Part shown: one piece after another, positions 44,415-53,103 of the stretch
Position numbering within the stretch: position 1 is the stretch's first letter
How the letters are laid out: every line of letters starts with the position of its first letter
Translations under genes and position numbers: made by a program
DNA from: UBA4416 sp035439445
GTDB lineage: Bacteria; Bacteroidota; Bacteroidia; B-17B0; Aurantibacillaceae
Assembly: GCA_035439445.1 (NCBI GenBank)
Contig: DAORKG010000021.1
Coordinates: 1-61,739, forward strand
DNA length: 61,739 nt
Direction: 5' to 3'
The notes under the pieces: model-generated
The model's database searches: none
Told to the model about the DNA's origin: nothing
Seen by the model: only the letters and a program-made list of their open reading frames with translations

Positions 44415-44977
44415 AATTATTAGTACTCGATAATTACGACAGTTTTACTTACAACCTGGTTCATTTAATTGAAAAGGTAAGTGAGATTCCATTTGATGTC
44501 ATTAGAAATAATAAAATTTCTATTGAAGACGTAAAAACTTACGATAAAATTTTATTATCCCCTGGTCCGGGTTTACCAAAGGATGCAGGTATCATGTCCG
44601 AATTAATCAAAACTTATGGTGCCTCAAAAAGTATTTTAGGTGTTTGCTTGGGTTTACAAGCCATTGGTGAAGCTTACGGAGGAACTTTAAAAAATTTAGA
44701 TACCGTGTTTCATGGCATTGCAACTCCAATAAACATTATTTCTGAAGATGTCATTTTCAATAATTGTCCGAAAAGCTTTACTGTTGGTCGCTACCATTCA
44801 TGGGTTATAAATAACAATCAACTTCCTGCAGACTTGCAAATTACTGCCACTGATGAACAAGGAAATATTATGGCGCTGAAACACAAAACACATGATGTTC
44901 GTGGCGTACAATTTCACCCTGAATCTATTTTATCAGAACATGGTGAAACCATGATTCAAAATTGGCTTAAAGCCTAG
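44411..44977 (+). CDS. trpG: Anthranilate synthase component II (glutamine amidotransferase)
   Basis: A 188-residue class I glutamine amidotransferase that releases ammonia for TrpE. The catalytic cysteine is in GVCLGLQAIGEAYGG and the His-Glu pair in VQFHPESIL; LLSPGPGLPKDAG is also typical. Stop-start overlap with trpE indicates coupled translation. It could also serve aminodeoxychorismate synthase if shared, but the trp context makes TrpG primary. A TCGAG-family repeat follows before trpD. Confidence 0.93.
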   Translation: MKLLVLDNYDSFTYNLVHLIEKVSEIPFDVIRNNKISIEDVKTYDKILLSPGPGLPKDAGIMSELIKTYGASKSILGVCLGLQAIGEAYGGTLKNLDTVFHGIATPINIISEDVIFNNCPKSFTVGRYHSWVINNNQLPADLQITATDEQGNIMALKHKTHDVRGVQFHPESILSEHGETMIQNWLKA

Positions 44978-44994
44978 TTTATTCTTCCTGCCCT

Positions 44995-45053
44995 GTCACT
45001 TCGAGCGTAGTCGAGAAGTAGACCAAAAAGTCATCGACTTAGTTCGAACTAAC
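44995..45053. repeat. TCGAG-family palindromic repeat, degraded
   Basis: Starts GTCACTTCGAGCGTAGTCGA and, 17 bases on, continues with TCGACTTAGTTCGAACTAAC, a decayed partner arm. It sits inside the trp operon between trpG and trpD. Confidence 0.78.
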
Positions 45054-45083
45054 AAATTTTCAAATCAATTAAATTTTCAAAAA

Positions 45084-46073
45084 ATGAAAACAACATTTAC
45101 CATGTTATGTCATGGACATACCTTATCCGAAACTGAAGCCTATCAATTGCTTCAAGATATTTGTAACAATTACTACAATGCTTCGCAAATAGCAGCCATT
45201 ATGGCATTTTATATTGCTCGACCGATTACTGTAAATGAATTAATGGGTTTTAGAAAAGCATTATTGGATGTTTGTGTTCCTGTAAAACTCGATAAAGAAG
45301 CCATTGATGTTTGTGGAACCGGAGGCGATCAAAAAGACACATTTAATATTTCTACGCTATCTGCATTAGTGTTAGCAGCTTCAGGTATTCCAGTTGCTAA
45401 ACATGGCAATTATGGTTCTTCTTCTGTTTCTGGTTCTTCAGATATTTTAAAACATTTAGGATATGAATTCAAAACAAACTCAGATGATTTAAACAAAGAA
45501 TTTAATCAATATAATATTTGCTTTATGCATGCGCCATTGTTTCATCCTGCCTTAAAAACAGTAGCCAAAACTAGAAAAGAATTAGGCATAAAAACTTTCT
45601 TTAATCTACTGGGACCATTAGTAAATCCTGCTAATATCAGTTTCAGATATGTTGGCGTTTACGGGCTAGAAGTTGCGAGGCTTTACAATTATATTTTACA
45701 AAAGGATAAAGCTGATTATTGTTTAGTTCATTCTATTGATGGTTATGATGAAGTGAGTTTGACATCTTCGTTTAAATTCATTACAAAAAAAAGCGAACAA
45801 ACTATAGAACCTGAAACACTTGGATTAAAAAAACTAAAACAACAAGATTTATTTGGAGGAAAAACAATTGCAGATGCGGCTAAAATATTTGTTAGTGTAT
45901 TAAAAAATGAATGCTCAACTGCTCAAAAAAATGTAGTTGTTGCAAATAGCGCTTTAGCAATGAATGCATATGATAAAAATATGAACATGGAAACTTGCAT
46001 TAGTATTTGTAAAGAAACCATTGAATCTAAAAAAACATACGAATTATTTAAAAACATAACCTGCCTACGCTAA
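45084..46073 (+). CDS. trpD: Anthranilate phosphoribosyltransferase
   Basis: Joins anthranilate to phosphoribosyl pyrophosphate. CGTGGDQKDTFNISTLSALV is the PRPP-binding loop, and KHGNYGSSSVSGSSDILKHLG, FFNLLGPLVNPA and VHSIDGYDEVSLTS complete the family motifs. Length 329, normal. The last codons and the stop lie inside a CTGCCT/AGGCAG palindrome, so the C-terminal TCLR is probably encoded by a repeat. Confidence 0.94.
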   Translation: MKTTFTMLCHGHTLSETEAYQLLQDICNNYYNASQIAAIMAFYIARPITVNELMGFRKALLDVCVPVKLDKEAIDVCGTGGDQKDTFNISTLSALVLAASGIPVAKHGNYGSSSVSGSSDILKHLGYEFKTNSDDLNKEFNQYNICFMHAPLFHPALKTVAKTRKELGIKTFFNLLGPLVNPANISFRYVGVYGLEVARLYNYILQKDKADYCLVHSIDGYDEVSLTSSFKFITKKSEQTIEPETLGLKKLKQQDLFGGKTIADAAKIFVSVLKNECSTAQKNVVVANSALAMNAYDKNMNMETCISICKETIESKKTYELFKNITCLR

Positions 46074-46083
46074 GCTAAGGCAG
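46061..46083. repeat. CTGCCT/AGGCAG palindrome at the end of trpD
   Basis: CTGCCT (46061-46066) pairs with AGGCAG (46078-46083). It overlaps the last four codons and stop of trpD and ends 15 bases before trpC. Confidence 0.7.
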
Positions 46084-46098
46084 ATAAAACCAACTAAC

Positions 46099-46938
46099 AT
46101 GAATACATTAGAAAAAATAATTGAACATAAAAGAAAAGAAGTTAAAGAACGTGAGGCTTTATATCCCATTGAATTATTAAAACAATCTAACTATTTTAAG
46201 TCTCCAACGGTTTCTTTATCTACCTATCTTCAAAGACCAGATAAAAGCGGAATCATTGCTGAATTTAAAAAGCAATCACCATCAGCAGGTGTAATAAATA
46301 AATATTTAAGTGTCGAAAAAACATCAATTGGTTATATGCAGGCAGGAGCAAGTGCTTTATCAATATTAACCGATAAAACTTTTTTTGGTGGAAGTTCAGA
46401 AGATTTAAACATAGCAAGAAAATATAACTTCTGCCCTATTCTCAGAAAAGACTTTATAATTAATGAATATCAAATAATAGAATCTAAATCTATAGGAGCG
46501 GATGCTATTTTACTGATAGCAGCAGTTTTAAGTAAAGAAGAAATTATTCAATTAACAGATTTTGCTCATATGCTGGATTTAGAAGTATTATTAGAGCTCC
46601 ATCATCCAAGTGAATTAGACAAAGTCTATCATAAAGTAAATGTAGTTGGAGTCAATAATCGTGATTTAAGTACTATGAAAATAGATATCCAGCAATCTTT
46701 TTTGATGGCTGATTTAATTCCAAAACATCTAATTAAAATATCTGAAAGCGGAATCGAAAATCCGAAAACAATCATTGATTTAAAAAAAGTCGGCTATCAG
46801 GGATTTTTAATTGGAAGTCATTTTATGAAACAACCCCATCCGCATTTGGCATGTAAGGAGTTTATTAACGAATTAAAGGATTTGTCACTTCGAGAAGATT
46901 CGACAATAGAAGAATCATATCGAGAATTAAATCCATAA
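46099..46938 (+). CDS. trpC: Indole-3-glycerol phosphate synthase
   Basis: Closes the indole ring in tryptophan synthesis. A 279-residue TIM barrel with IIAEFKKQSPSAGVINKYL (catalytic lysine region), ALSILTDKTFFGGS, ILRKDFIINEYQI, VVGVNNRDLSTMKID and ISESGIENPKTI. After the natural end of the barrel (LACKEFINELKD) about 18 extra residues, LSLREDSTIEESYRELNP, are encoded by the beginning of a TCGAG-family repeat that supplies the stop codon. No trpF domain is fused; trpF follows separately. Confidence 0.93.
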   Translation: MNTLEKIIEHKRKEVKEREALYPIELLKQSNYFKSPTVSLSTYLQRPDKSGIIAEFKKQSPSAGVINKYLSVEKTSIGYMQAGASALSILTDKTFFGGSSEDLNIARKYNFCPILRKDFIINEYQIIESKSIGADAILLIAAVLSKEEIIQLTDFAHMLDLEVLLELHHPSELDKVYHKVNVVGVNNRDLSTMKIDIQQSFLMADLIPKHLIKISESGIENPKTIIDLKKVGYQGFLIGSHFMKQPHPHLACKEFINELKDLSLREDSTIEESYRELNP

Positions 46939-46995
46939 AAACTCTCGATGCAATTTATCAAAAAAAAGACAAACGAAAAAATCACTCGAACTGAC
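46884..46995. repeat. TCGAG-family repeat overlapping the 3' end of trpC
   Basis: Begins GTCACTTCGAG and ends ACTCGAACTGAC about 110 bases later, with internal ATCGAGAA and CTCTCGAT segments. Its first half is translated as the tail of trpC and its second half forms the trpC-trpF spacer. Confidence 0.8.
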
Positions 46996-47013
46996 ATAAA
47001 AGCAAAAAAGAAA

Positions 47014-47646
47014 ATGAAAGTAAAAGTTTGTGGGTTAAAATACCAAAGCAATATTGAAGAACTAATACAATTACCAATAGATTATATGGGGCTTATTTTT
47101 TATGAAAAATCGCCTCGCTTTGTTAATATAAATTTGGGTTTTGATTTTATAAGAACAATTCCAAAACACATTAAAAAGGTTGGTGTATTTGTCAATGAAA
47201 ACAGCTATTCTATTTGTGATAAAGTTGCACACTATGACTTAGATATAGTTCAATTACATGGAGACGAAAGCTCTGGATTGTGCGCAGAACTAAAATCACA
47301 TGCTAAAGTGATGAAAGTATTTCAAGTTAATGAGGGTTTTGATTTTAAACAATTAGAAAAATATATTTCAGATGTAGATTACTTTCTATTTGACACTCCT
47401 ACTGTCAACTATGGAGGAAGTGGGAAAGCCTTTAATTGGAAGTTATTGAAAAATTACAGTTATAATATTCCTTTCTTTTTAAGTGGGGGTATAAGTGAAG
47501 AGCATATTGAGAAAATAAAAAAACTAAAAATTCCGCAATTAATTGGCATAGATATTAACTCAAAATTTGAAATAGAACCCGGATTGAAAAACAAAAATAA
47601 AATAAAAGAATTCATTGATAAACTTAACAACTATGACAACAAATAA
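47014..47646 (+). CDS. trpF: Phosphoribosylanthranilate isomerase
   Basis: Isomerises phosphoribosylanthranilate to the carboxyphenylamino-deoxyribulose phosphate used by TrpC. MKVKVCGLKYQSNIEEL at 47014 is the usual N-terminus with the catalytic cysteine, so the 22-residue in-frame extension from 46948, which would be coded by a repeat, is not included. VQLHGDESSGLCAEL, LFDTPTVNYGGSGKAFNW and FLSGGISEEHIEKIK are family motifs. The end overlaps the trpB start by 14 bases. Confidence 0.92.
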   Translation: MKVKVCGLKYQSNIEELIQLPIDYMGLIFYEKSPRFVNINLGFDFIRTIPKHIKKVGVFVNENSYSICDKVAHYDLDIVQLHGDESSGLCAELKSHAKVMKVFQVNEGFDFKQLEKYISDVDYFLFDTPTVNYGGSGKAFNWKLLKNYSYNIPFFLSGGISEEHIEKIKKLKIPQLIGIDINSKFEIEPGLKNKNKIKEFIDKLNNYDNK

Positions 47647-48844
47647 ATACGAGGTTAACGAACTAGGCTACTACGGAGAATACGGTGGAGCATATATTCC
47701 GGAAATATTATTTAAAAATGTAGAGGAATTAAAAAATAACTATTTAGAAATTATAGAAAGTGCTTCCTTTAAAAAGGAATTTGACGAACTATTAAAAAAT
47801 TATGTGGGGCGACCGACACCCTTATATCACGCTAAAAATTTATCCGCACAGTTTAATACAACAATATTTTTAAAGCGAGAAGATTTAAATCATACAGGTG
47901 CTCATAAGATAAATAATGCACTAGGGCAAATTTTATTAGCTAAACGATTAGGAAAAAAAAGAATCATTGCTGAAACAGGCGCTGGTCAGCATGGTGTAGC
48001 AACTGCAACCGCTTGTGCTTTAATGAATTTAGAATGTATTATTTACATGGGTGAAGTAGATATTAAAAGGCAAGCGCCTAATGTATCTCGCATGAAAATA
48101 CTAGGCGCAAAAGTTGTTCCAGCTACCTCTGGAAGTAAAACATTAAAAGATGCGACTAATGAAGCTATCAGAGATTGGATTAACAATACAGAAACAACAC
48201 ATTACATTATTGGCTCTGTGGTTGGTCCTCACCCCTACCCTGATATGGTTGCTCGTTTTCAATCCGTTATAAGCAAGGAAATGAAAGGCCAGCTGTTACA
48301 ACAAATTGACAAAGAAAATCCAGATTATGTGATTGCATGTGTTGGCGGAGGCAGTAATGCTGCGGGGGCTTTTTATCATTACTTGAATAATGAGGAAATA
48401 AAACTAATAGGTGTAGAAGCATCAGGAAAAGGCATTGATACAGGTCACACAGCAGCTACATTAACTATGGGAAAACCAGGAATTATTCATGGCAGTAAAA
48501 CCTATTTAATGCAAAATGAAGATGGACAAATTACTGAACCGTATAGCATTTCAGCAGGATTAGATTATCCCGGAATTGGCCCAATACATTCATTTTTACA
48601 TGATGTAAAACGTGCCACTTATTTGCATGTAACAGATACAGAGGCCATGGGGGCTGTTGTGAACTTAACCCAAAAAGAAGGTATTATCCCTGCACTTGAA
48701 AGTGCCCATGCACTAGCTGCTTTAACTAAAATAAATTTCAAACAAACAGATATTGTTGTTGTGAATCTTTCTGGCAGAGGCGATAAAGATTTAACAACCT
48801 ATATAAACTACTTAAACGAAAATAACTATGCAAAACAGAATTGA
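47633..48844 (+). CDS. trpB: Tryptophan synthase beta chain
   Basis: Condenses indole with serine using PLP. The cofactor lysine is in HTGAHKINNALGQ; CVGGGSNAAGAFYHYL binds the phosphate, and GYYGEYGGAYIPEIL begins the conserved N-terminus. Start is placed at 47633 (MTTNKYEVNELG), giving 403 residues, in place of an in-frame start six codons earlier. It overlaps trpF by 14 bases and trpA by 17, showing tight translational coupling. Confidence 0.95.
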   Translation: MTTNKYEVNELGYYGEYGGAYIPEILFKNVEELKNNYLEIIESASFKKEFDELLKNYVGRPTPLYHAKNLSAQFNTTIFLKREDLNHTGAHKINNALGQILLAKRLGKKRIIAETGAGQHGVATATACALMNLECIIYMGEVDIKRQAPNVSRMKILGAKVVPATSGSKTLKDATNEAIRDWINNTETTHYIIGSVVGPHPYPDMVARFQSVISKEMKGQLLQQIDKENPDYVIACVGGGSNAAGAFYHYLNNEEIKLIGVEASGKGIDTGHTAATLTMGKPGIIHGSKTYLMQNEDGQITEPYSISAGLDYPGIGPIHSFLHDVKRATYLHVTDTEAMGAVVNLTQKEGIIPALESAHALAALTKINFKQTDIVVVNLSGRGDKDLTTYINYLNENNYAKQN

Positions 48845-49625
48845 TATATTATTTGAAAAGAAACCAAAAAACATTCTTTCTATATTTTTAACAGCAGGTT
48901 ATCCAAACTTAGATGATACACTTTCTGTAATTAAAATTTTGGATAATACAGATGTAGACATGCTAGAAATTGGTATTCCTTTTTCCGACCCAATAGCTGA
49001 CGGTCCAATTATTCAACAAAGTAGCATGAGTGCACTTAACAACGGAATGACATTAAAAGTTTTATTTGAGCAATTAAAATCACTGCGAACCACAACTCAA
49101 TTACCGATATTATTAATGGGCTATTTGAATTCTGTAATGCAATATGGTGTTGAAGAGTTTTATAAGTCTTGTTATGAAGTAGGAATTGACGGCGTGATTT
49201 TGCCAGATTTACCAATAAATGAATTTGATGAAATTCACAAACCTTTGGCCGAAAAATACAATATCAAAATTGCTTTAATTATTAGCCCTGAAACACCTAT
49301 TAATCGTATTGAATTAATCGATAGTAAAAGCTCAGGGTTTTTGTATTTAGTATCATCTAATTCCACAACAGGTAATTTTAAAATCACAAATCAAAATTCA
49401 TTTGAACATTTAAAATTAATAATCTCAATACCATTAAAAAATAAAATTTTAATTGGCTTTGGTATTAAGGGACGAAATGAGTTTAAAGAAGCTTGTGATA
49501 TGGCTAATGGAGCAATCATTGGTTCTTCTTTCATTCAATTACTTTCAAAATCATCAAATTTAGAAAAAGATATTGCTGAGTTTATTTCAACTATTAAAAA
49601 TTACAATCATGATCATTCAACTTAA
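48828..49625 (+). CDS. trpA: Tryptophan synthase alpha chain
   Basis: Splits indole-3-glycerol phosphate and passes indole through a tunnel to TrpB. The TIM barrel of 265 residues shows MLEIGIPFSDPIADGPIIQQ (catalytic glutamate and the family's hallmark), DGVILPDLPINEF (catalytic aspartate) and IGFGIKGRNEFKEA. It overlaps trpB at its start and the DAHP synthase gene by 17 bases at its end. Confidence 0.95.
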   Translation: MQNRIDILFEKKPKNILSIFLTAGYPNLDDTLSVIKILDNTDVDMLEIGIPFSDPIADGPIIQQSSMSALNNGMTLKVLFEQLKSLRTTTQLPILLMGYLNSVMQYGVEEFYKSCYEVGIDGVILPDLPINEFDEIHKPLAEKYNIKIALIISPETPINRIELIDSKSSGFLYLVSSNSTTGNFKITNQNSFEHLKLIISIPLKNKILIGFGIKGRNEFKEACDMANGAIIGSSFIQLLSKSSNLEKDIAEFISTIKNYNHDHST

Positions 49626-50610
49626 TAAAACAGTAAAACAGGAAGACTTACAAAATATTATCAAAGTCTTAGAAAACAATAATTACTCTGTAACATCAGT
49701 TTCAACACAATTTGAAAATTACTTAGTATGCATCGGTAAACATGATATTGATATCAGAATTATTGGTCATTTAAAAGGAGTTAAAGACATCCATCGTGTA
49801 TCCGACAATTATAAATTAGTGAGCAGTAAATGGAAAACCGAAAACACCAAAATTGACTTAGGAAATAATGTTGTGATAGGAAATGGATTTCCTAGCCTAA
49901 TGGCAGGACCTTGCTCAATTGAGAGTGAAGAACAGGTTTCAAAAATTGTTGAGCATCTTATAAAAAACAATATTCAAATAATGAGAGGTGGTGTTTATAA
50001 ACCACGCAGTTCGCCTTACGCATTTAGAGGTTTAGGGATTGAGGGATTAAAAATGATTCATGAACAATGTAAGCCACAAAACATTAAAATTATTACAGAA
50101 GTAATGCAAGCCTCACAAATAAAGGATATGATGGATTATGCCGATATTTTTCAAGTTGGTGCTAGAAATTCTCAAAACTATAATTTACTGGATGCTTTGG
50201 GTGAGATAGATAAACCCGTGATGATTAAAAGAGGAATTAGTGGAACTATCGAAGAATTATTAAATTCAGCGGAATATATTTTCAGTAAAGGAAATGAAAA
50301 ACTGTTACTATGCGAAAGAGGAATTAGAACATTTGAAACCTTGTATCGCAATACATTTGATATTAATGCCATTCAGATACTAAAAGATAAATCACATTTA
50401 CCTGTTATTGCCGATCCATCTCATGGCATTGGGATAAGAGAATATGTTCCAAAATTAGCATTGGCTTCCTTAATTGCGGGAGCAGACGGAATTATATATG
50501 AAGTTCATGAGAAACCCGAAGAAGCTTTGTCTGATGGACAACAAACCCTAAACTTTGTTGAATCAGAAAGATTAGTTGATAAAATAAATACAATAGGTGC
50601 ATTACTCTAA
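49609..50610 (+). CDS. 3-Deoxy-7-phosphoheptulonate (DAHP) synthase
   Basis: First enzyme of the shikimate pathway, condensing phosphoenolpyruvate with erythrose 4-phosphate. Residues 1-70 form the ferredoxin-like regulatory domain of type I-beta synthases; the barrel starts near MAGPCSIESEEQVSKIVEHL and has RGGVYKPRSSPYAFRGLG, QVGARNSQNY, VMIKRGISGTIEE and PVIADPSHGIGIR. The start at 49609 gives 333 residues. Its overlap with trpA places it in the trp operon, so tryptophan attenuation would also limit entry into aromatic synthesis. Confidence 0.92.
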   Translation: MIIQLNKTVKQEDLQNIIKVLENNNYSVTSVSTQFENYLVCIGKHDIDIRIIGHLKGVKDIHRVSDNYKLVSSKWKTENTKIDLGNNVVIGNGFPSLMAGPCSIESEEQVSKIVEHLIKNNIQIMRGGVYKPRSSPYAFRGLGIEGLKMIHEQCKPQNIKIITEVMQASQIKDMMDYADIFQVGARNSQNYNLLDALGEIDKPVMIKRGISGTIEELLNSAEYIFSKGNEKLLLCERGIRTFETLYRNTFDINAIQILKDKSHLPVIADPSHGIGIREYVPKLALASLIAGADGIIYEVHEKPEEALSDGQQTLNFVESERLVDKINTIGALL

Positions 50611-50660
50611 AACTGTCTCATTTAGGTAACAAATGTTGGAATTTTTATGAAATATTATCT

Positions 50661-50690
50661 ATTGTAAATTGGTATAAAATCCTAAATTTG
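50661..50690 (+). promoter_or_regulatory. Probable promoter of the DUF1573-yajC operon
   Basis: ATTG at 50661-50664, an 18-base spacer and TAAATTTG at 50683-50690, an exact -7 element. It lies 18 bases before the DUF1573 gene. The -33 element is one base off consensus. Confidence 0.55.
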
Positions 50691-50707
50691 CTATCTATTT
50701 AATAAAA

Positions 50708-51187
50708 ATGAAAACATTATATATTTTAGCAGCATCTGTTTTGATTTTCGCAAGTTCATGTAAAGAACCTAGCAGAGAAATTTCTACAAATGATGTCATG
50801 AATACCAAATCTGCTGAGGGTAATTCAAATTCAGCTTTACCTGAAATCAAATTTGAAGAAGAAACTCATGATTTTGGAAGAATAACACAAGGAGAGAAAG
50901 TGACCTATGCATTTAAATTTAAAAATACAGGAGGCGCCAATCTAATTATTGCATCAGCAAATGGTAGTTGTGGCTGTACTATACCCGATTATCCTAAAAA
51001 ACCTATTTTACCTGGAGAAGAAGCTGTAGTAAATGTGGTATTTGCCAGTGAAGGTAAATCCGGAATGGTAGAAAAATCTGTAACGCTAGTTACAAACTGT
51101 GAACCTAGCACACGGATTATTTATATCAAAGCAAATATCATAGTGCCAACAAGCGCTAACCCAAGTGAATTACCAACAGCACACTAA
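50708..51187 (+). CDS. DUF1573 lipoprotein
   Basis: A 159-residue lipoprotein with lipobox SSC (cysteine 18) behind a short hydrophobic signal. The mature part is one DUF1573 immunoglobulin-like domain: EETHDFGRITQGEKVTYAFK, FKNTGGANLIIASANGSCGC and PILPGEEAVVNVVFASEGK are hallmark segments. These proteins are common in Bacteroidota and probably lie in the periplasm; their function is unknown. It starts an apparent operon with yajC. Confidence 0.87.
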   Translation: MKTLYILAASVLIFASSCKEPSREISTNDVMNTKSAEGNSNSALPEIKFEEETHDFGRITQGEKVTYAFKFKNTGGANLIIASANGSCGCTIPDYPKKPILPGEEAVVNVVFASEGKSGMVEKSVTLVTNCEPSTRIIYIKANIIVPTSANPSELPTAH

Positions 51188-51229
51188 AAAACTAAATCAA
51201 TCAACAAACCAAAAAAATAAACAAAAAAC

Positions 51230-51553
51230 ATGAACAACTTACTAATTTTAATGGGCGGACCACAAGCAGGAGGAAATCCACTAACTCAAATTATTCCTTT
51301 AGTTTTAATCGTAGTCGTATTTTATTTCTTTATGATTCGTCCTCAAATGAAAAAACAAAAAGAAACCAAAAAATACATCGAATCATTAAAAGTAAATGAT
51401 AAAATTTTAACTATTGGCGGCATATACGGAACGGTAAATAAAATTAATGAAGATGGAACAATCATTATGGCTATCGAAGATGGCTCAAAAATGAAAATAT
51501 CTAAAAATGCTATTTCGCAAGACGCAACTTCAACTCTTAATCAAACAACCTAA
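51230..51553 (+). CDS. yajC: Preprotein translocase subunit YajC
   Basis: A 107-residue protein with one N-terminal membrane helix (IIPLVLIVVVFYFFMIRPQ) followed by the cytoplasmic YajC domain (MKKQKETKKYIESLKVNDKI, LTIGGIYGTVNKINEDGT). It associates with SecDF in the Sec export machinery. It is followed 3 bases later by the YbbR-like gene. Confidence 0.93.
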   Translation: MNNLLILMGGPQAGGNPLTQIIPLVLIVVVFYFFMIRPQMKKQKETKKYIESLKVNDKILTIGGIYGTVNKINEDGTIIMAIEDGSKMKISKNAISQDATSTLNQTT

Positions 51554-51556
51554 TAC

Positions 51557-52522
51557 ATGAGTTCGTCAAATGCCATTACTCGCATTAGGCGATTACTACT
51601 TGGTAAAAAAGTTGGTACTTTTTTAATCTGTTTAAGCATTGCATCACTTCTTTGGGTGGTGCGTGCTTTAAATAGAAACTACTCCTACAGTATACGAGTT
51701 CCCGTAACTTTTTTAAACCTGCCAAACAACAAATTAATAATTGGAGAACTCCCTGAATATTTAGATGTAGATATAAAAGCAAGTGGACTTAAACTTATTT
51801 TTATTTCTCTTAAGAAAAATATCAATCCTGTTGTTGTTGATTTCAATCTTTTAAAAAATAATGCCAAGTCTCAGGCTTATTCCATAAAAAATAGTTACTT
51901 CAATCTTGAAAATGCTATAAACTTTAATGTAGATGTCATCAAAATCAGACCTGATACATTATTTTTCTCTGCTAACAAAGGAAATTCCAAACTACTGCCA
52001 ATTAAGGCTAACTTAAAAGTAAATTGTAAACCGGGATATTCCATAATATCCAAAATAAATATAACTCCCGCATATGTGTCAGTTACGGGAGATAGTATTG
52101 ATTTGGCTAAAATGGATACTGTTTATACTTATTTCCTGAATTTAAAGGACGTCACTCAAAATTTCACATCACAAATTCAACTTAAAAAGCCTTATTCTTC
52201 AATTAATTATAATGTAAAAAATGTTCAATTAAGTTTTAATATTGATAAACTAACCGAAGCTAGTATTAAAATTCCAATTCAAATAATGAACAACCCTGGC
52301 AACGAAACCATCAAATTACTCCCAAGCTATGTTACAGTAAAATATTTGGTAGCCATGAATGAATACGACAATGTTAATTCAAATTCATTTAAAGCAGTTG
52401 TTAACTACGAACAGATTAAAGAAAAAAACGATAAACTACAAATAGAAATCATCAGATCTCCATCTGAAGTTAAAATATTAGATACAACCCCTTCATCAAT
52501 ATCATACTTAATATATAAATAA
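51557..52522 (+). CDS. YbbR-like (CdaR-type) domain protein
   Basis: A 321-residue protein with an N-terminal membrane helix (GTFLICLSIASLLWVVRALN) and an extracytoplasmic part of YbbR-like beta modules (YSIRVPVTFLNLPNNKLIIG, then DTLFFSANKGNSKLLPIKAN). In Firmicutes related CdaR proteins regulate the diadenylate cyclase CdaA; here no cyclase is adjacent. It overlaps coaE by one base (TAATG). Confidence 0.82.
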   Translation: MSSSNAITRIRRLLLGKKVGTFLICLSIASLLWVVRALNRNYSYSIRVPVTFLNLPNNKLIIGELPEYLDVDIKASGLKLIFISLKKNINPVVVDFNLLKNNAKSQAYSIKNSYFNLENAINFNVDVIKIRPDTLFFSANKGNSKLLPIKANLKVNCKPGYSIISKINITPAYVSVTGDSIDLAKMDTVYTYFLNLKDVTQNFTSQIQLKKPYSSINYNVKNVQLSFNIDKLTEASIKIPIQIMNNPGNETIKLLPSYVTVKYLVAMNEYDNVNSNSFKAVVNYEQIKEKNDKLQIEIIRSPSEVKILDTTPSSISYLIYK

Positions 52523-53103
52523 TGCTTGTTGGTTTAACCGGTGGTATAGGTAGTGGCAAAACAATTGTTTCAAAAGTATTTGAAACTATGGGCTGTTTCA
52601 TATATAACTCAGATGAAAAAGCAAAAGCATTATACAATAATTCAAACATTAAAAAAAATGTGATCGAACTTTTAGGTACTGAAAGTTATTTAAATGAGCA
52701 TGAAATAAACAAAGAATATATTTCTAAAAAGGTTTTTAATTATCCTGAATTACTTCAAAAACTAAATCAAATTATACACCCTGCTGTTAAAGAAGATTTT
52801 ATTAATTTCAAAAATAAGCTTCCTGAAAAAAGCATCATTGTAAAAGAAACTGCCTTGTTGTTTGAAGCAGGCATTAATAAAGATTTAGATTATACAATTT
52901 TAGTAACAGCACCTATTGATATTAAAATAAAAAGAGTCATGAGTCGTAATCATATTTCAAAAGAGGAAGTTGAAAAGCGCATGAGTTCGCAATGGTCTGA
53001 TGAACAGAAAAAAAACTTAGCAAACATAGTTATTACCAATGATGAATCGTTGGCACTTATACCTCAGGTTATTTCCATTATTGAAAAACTAAAAAATGCT
53101 TAA
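52522..53103 (+). CDS. coaE: Dephospho-CoA kinase
   Basis: Phosphorylates dephospho-CoA in the last step of coenzyme A synthesis. The P-loop is GLTGGIGSGKTIVSKVFE at the N-terminus, NSDEKAKALY is the acidic substrate motif, and IHPAVKEDF and KETALLFEAGINKDLDY match the family. Length 193 is typical. It is tightly packed, overlapping its neighbours on both sides. Confidence 0.95.
   Translation: MLVGLTGGIGSGKTIVSKVFETMGCFIYNSDEKAKALYNNSNIKKNVIELLGTESYLNEHEINKEYISKKVFNYPELLQKLNQIIHPAVKEDFINFKNKLPEKSIIVKETALLFEAGINKDLDYTILVTAPIDIKIKRVMSRNHISKEEVEKRMSSQWSDEQKKNLANIVITNDESLALIPQVISIIEKLKNA

Noticed and set aside
46948..47013. 22-residue N-terminal extension of TrpF
   Set aside because: It is encoded by the repeat overlapping trpC; TrpF proteins begin at MKVKVCGLK.
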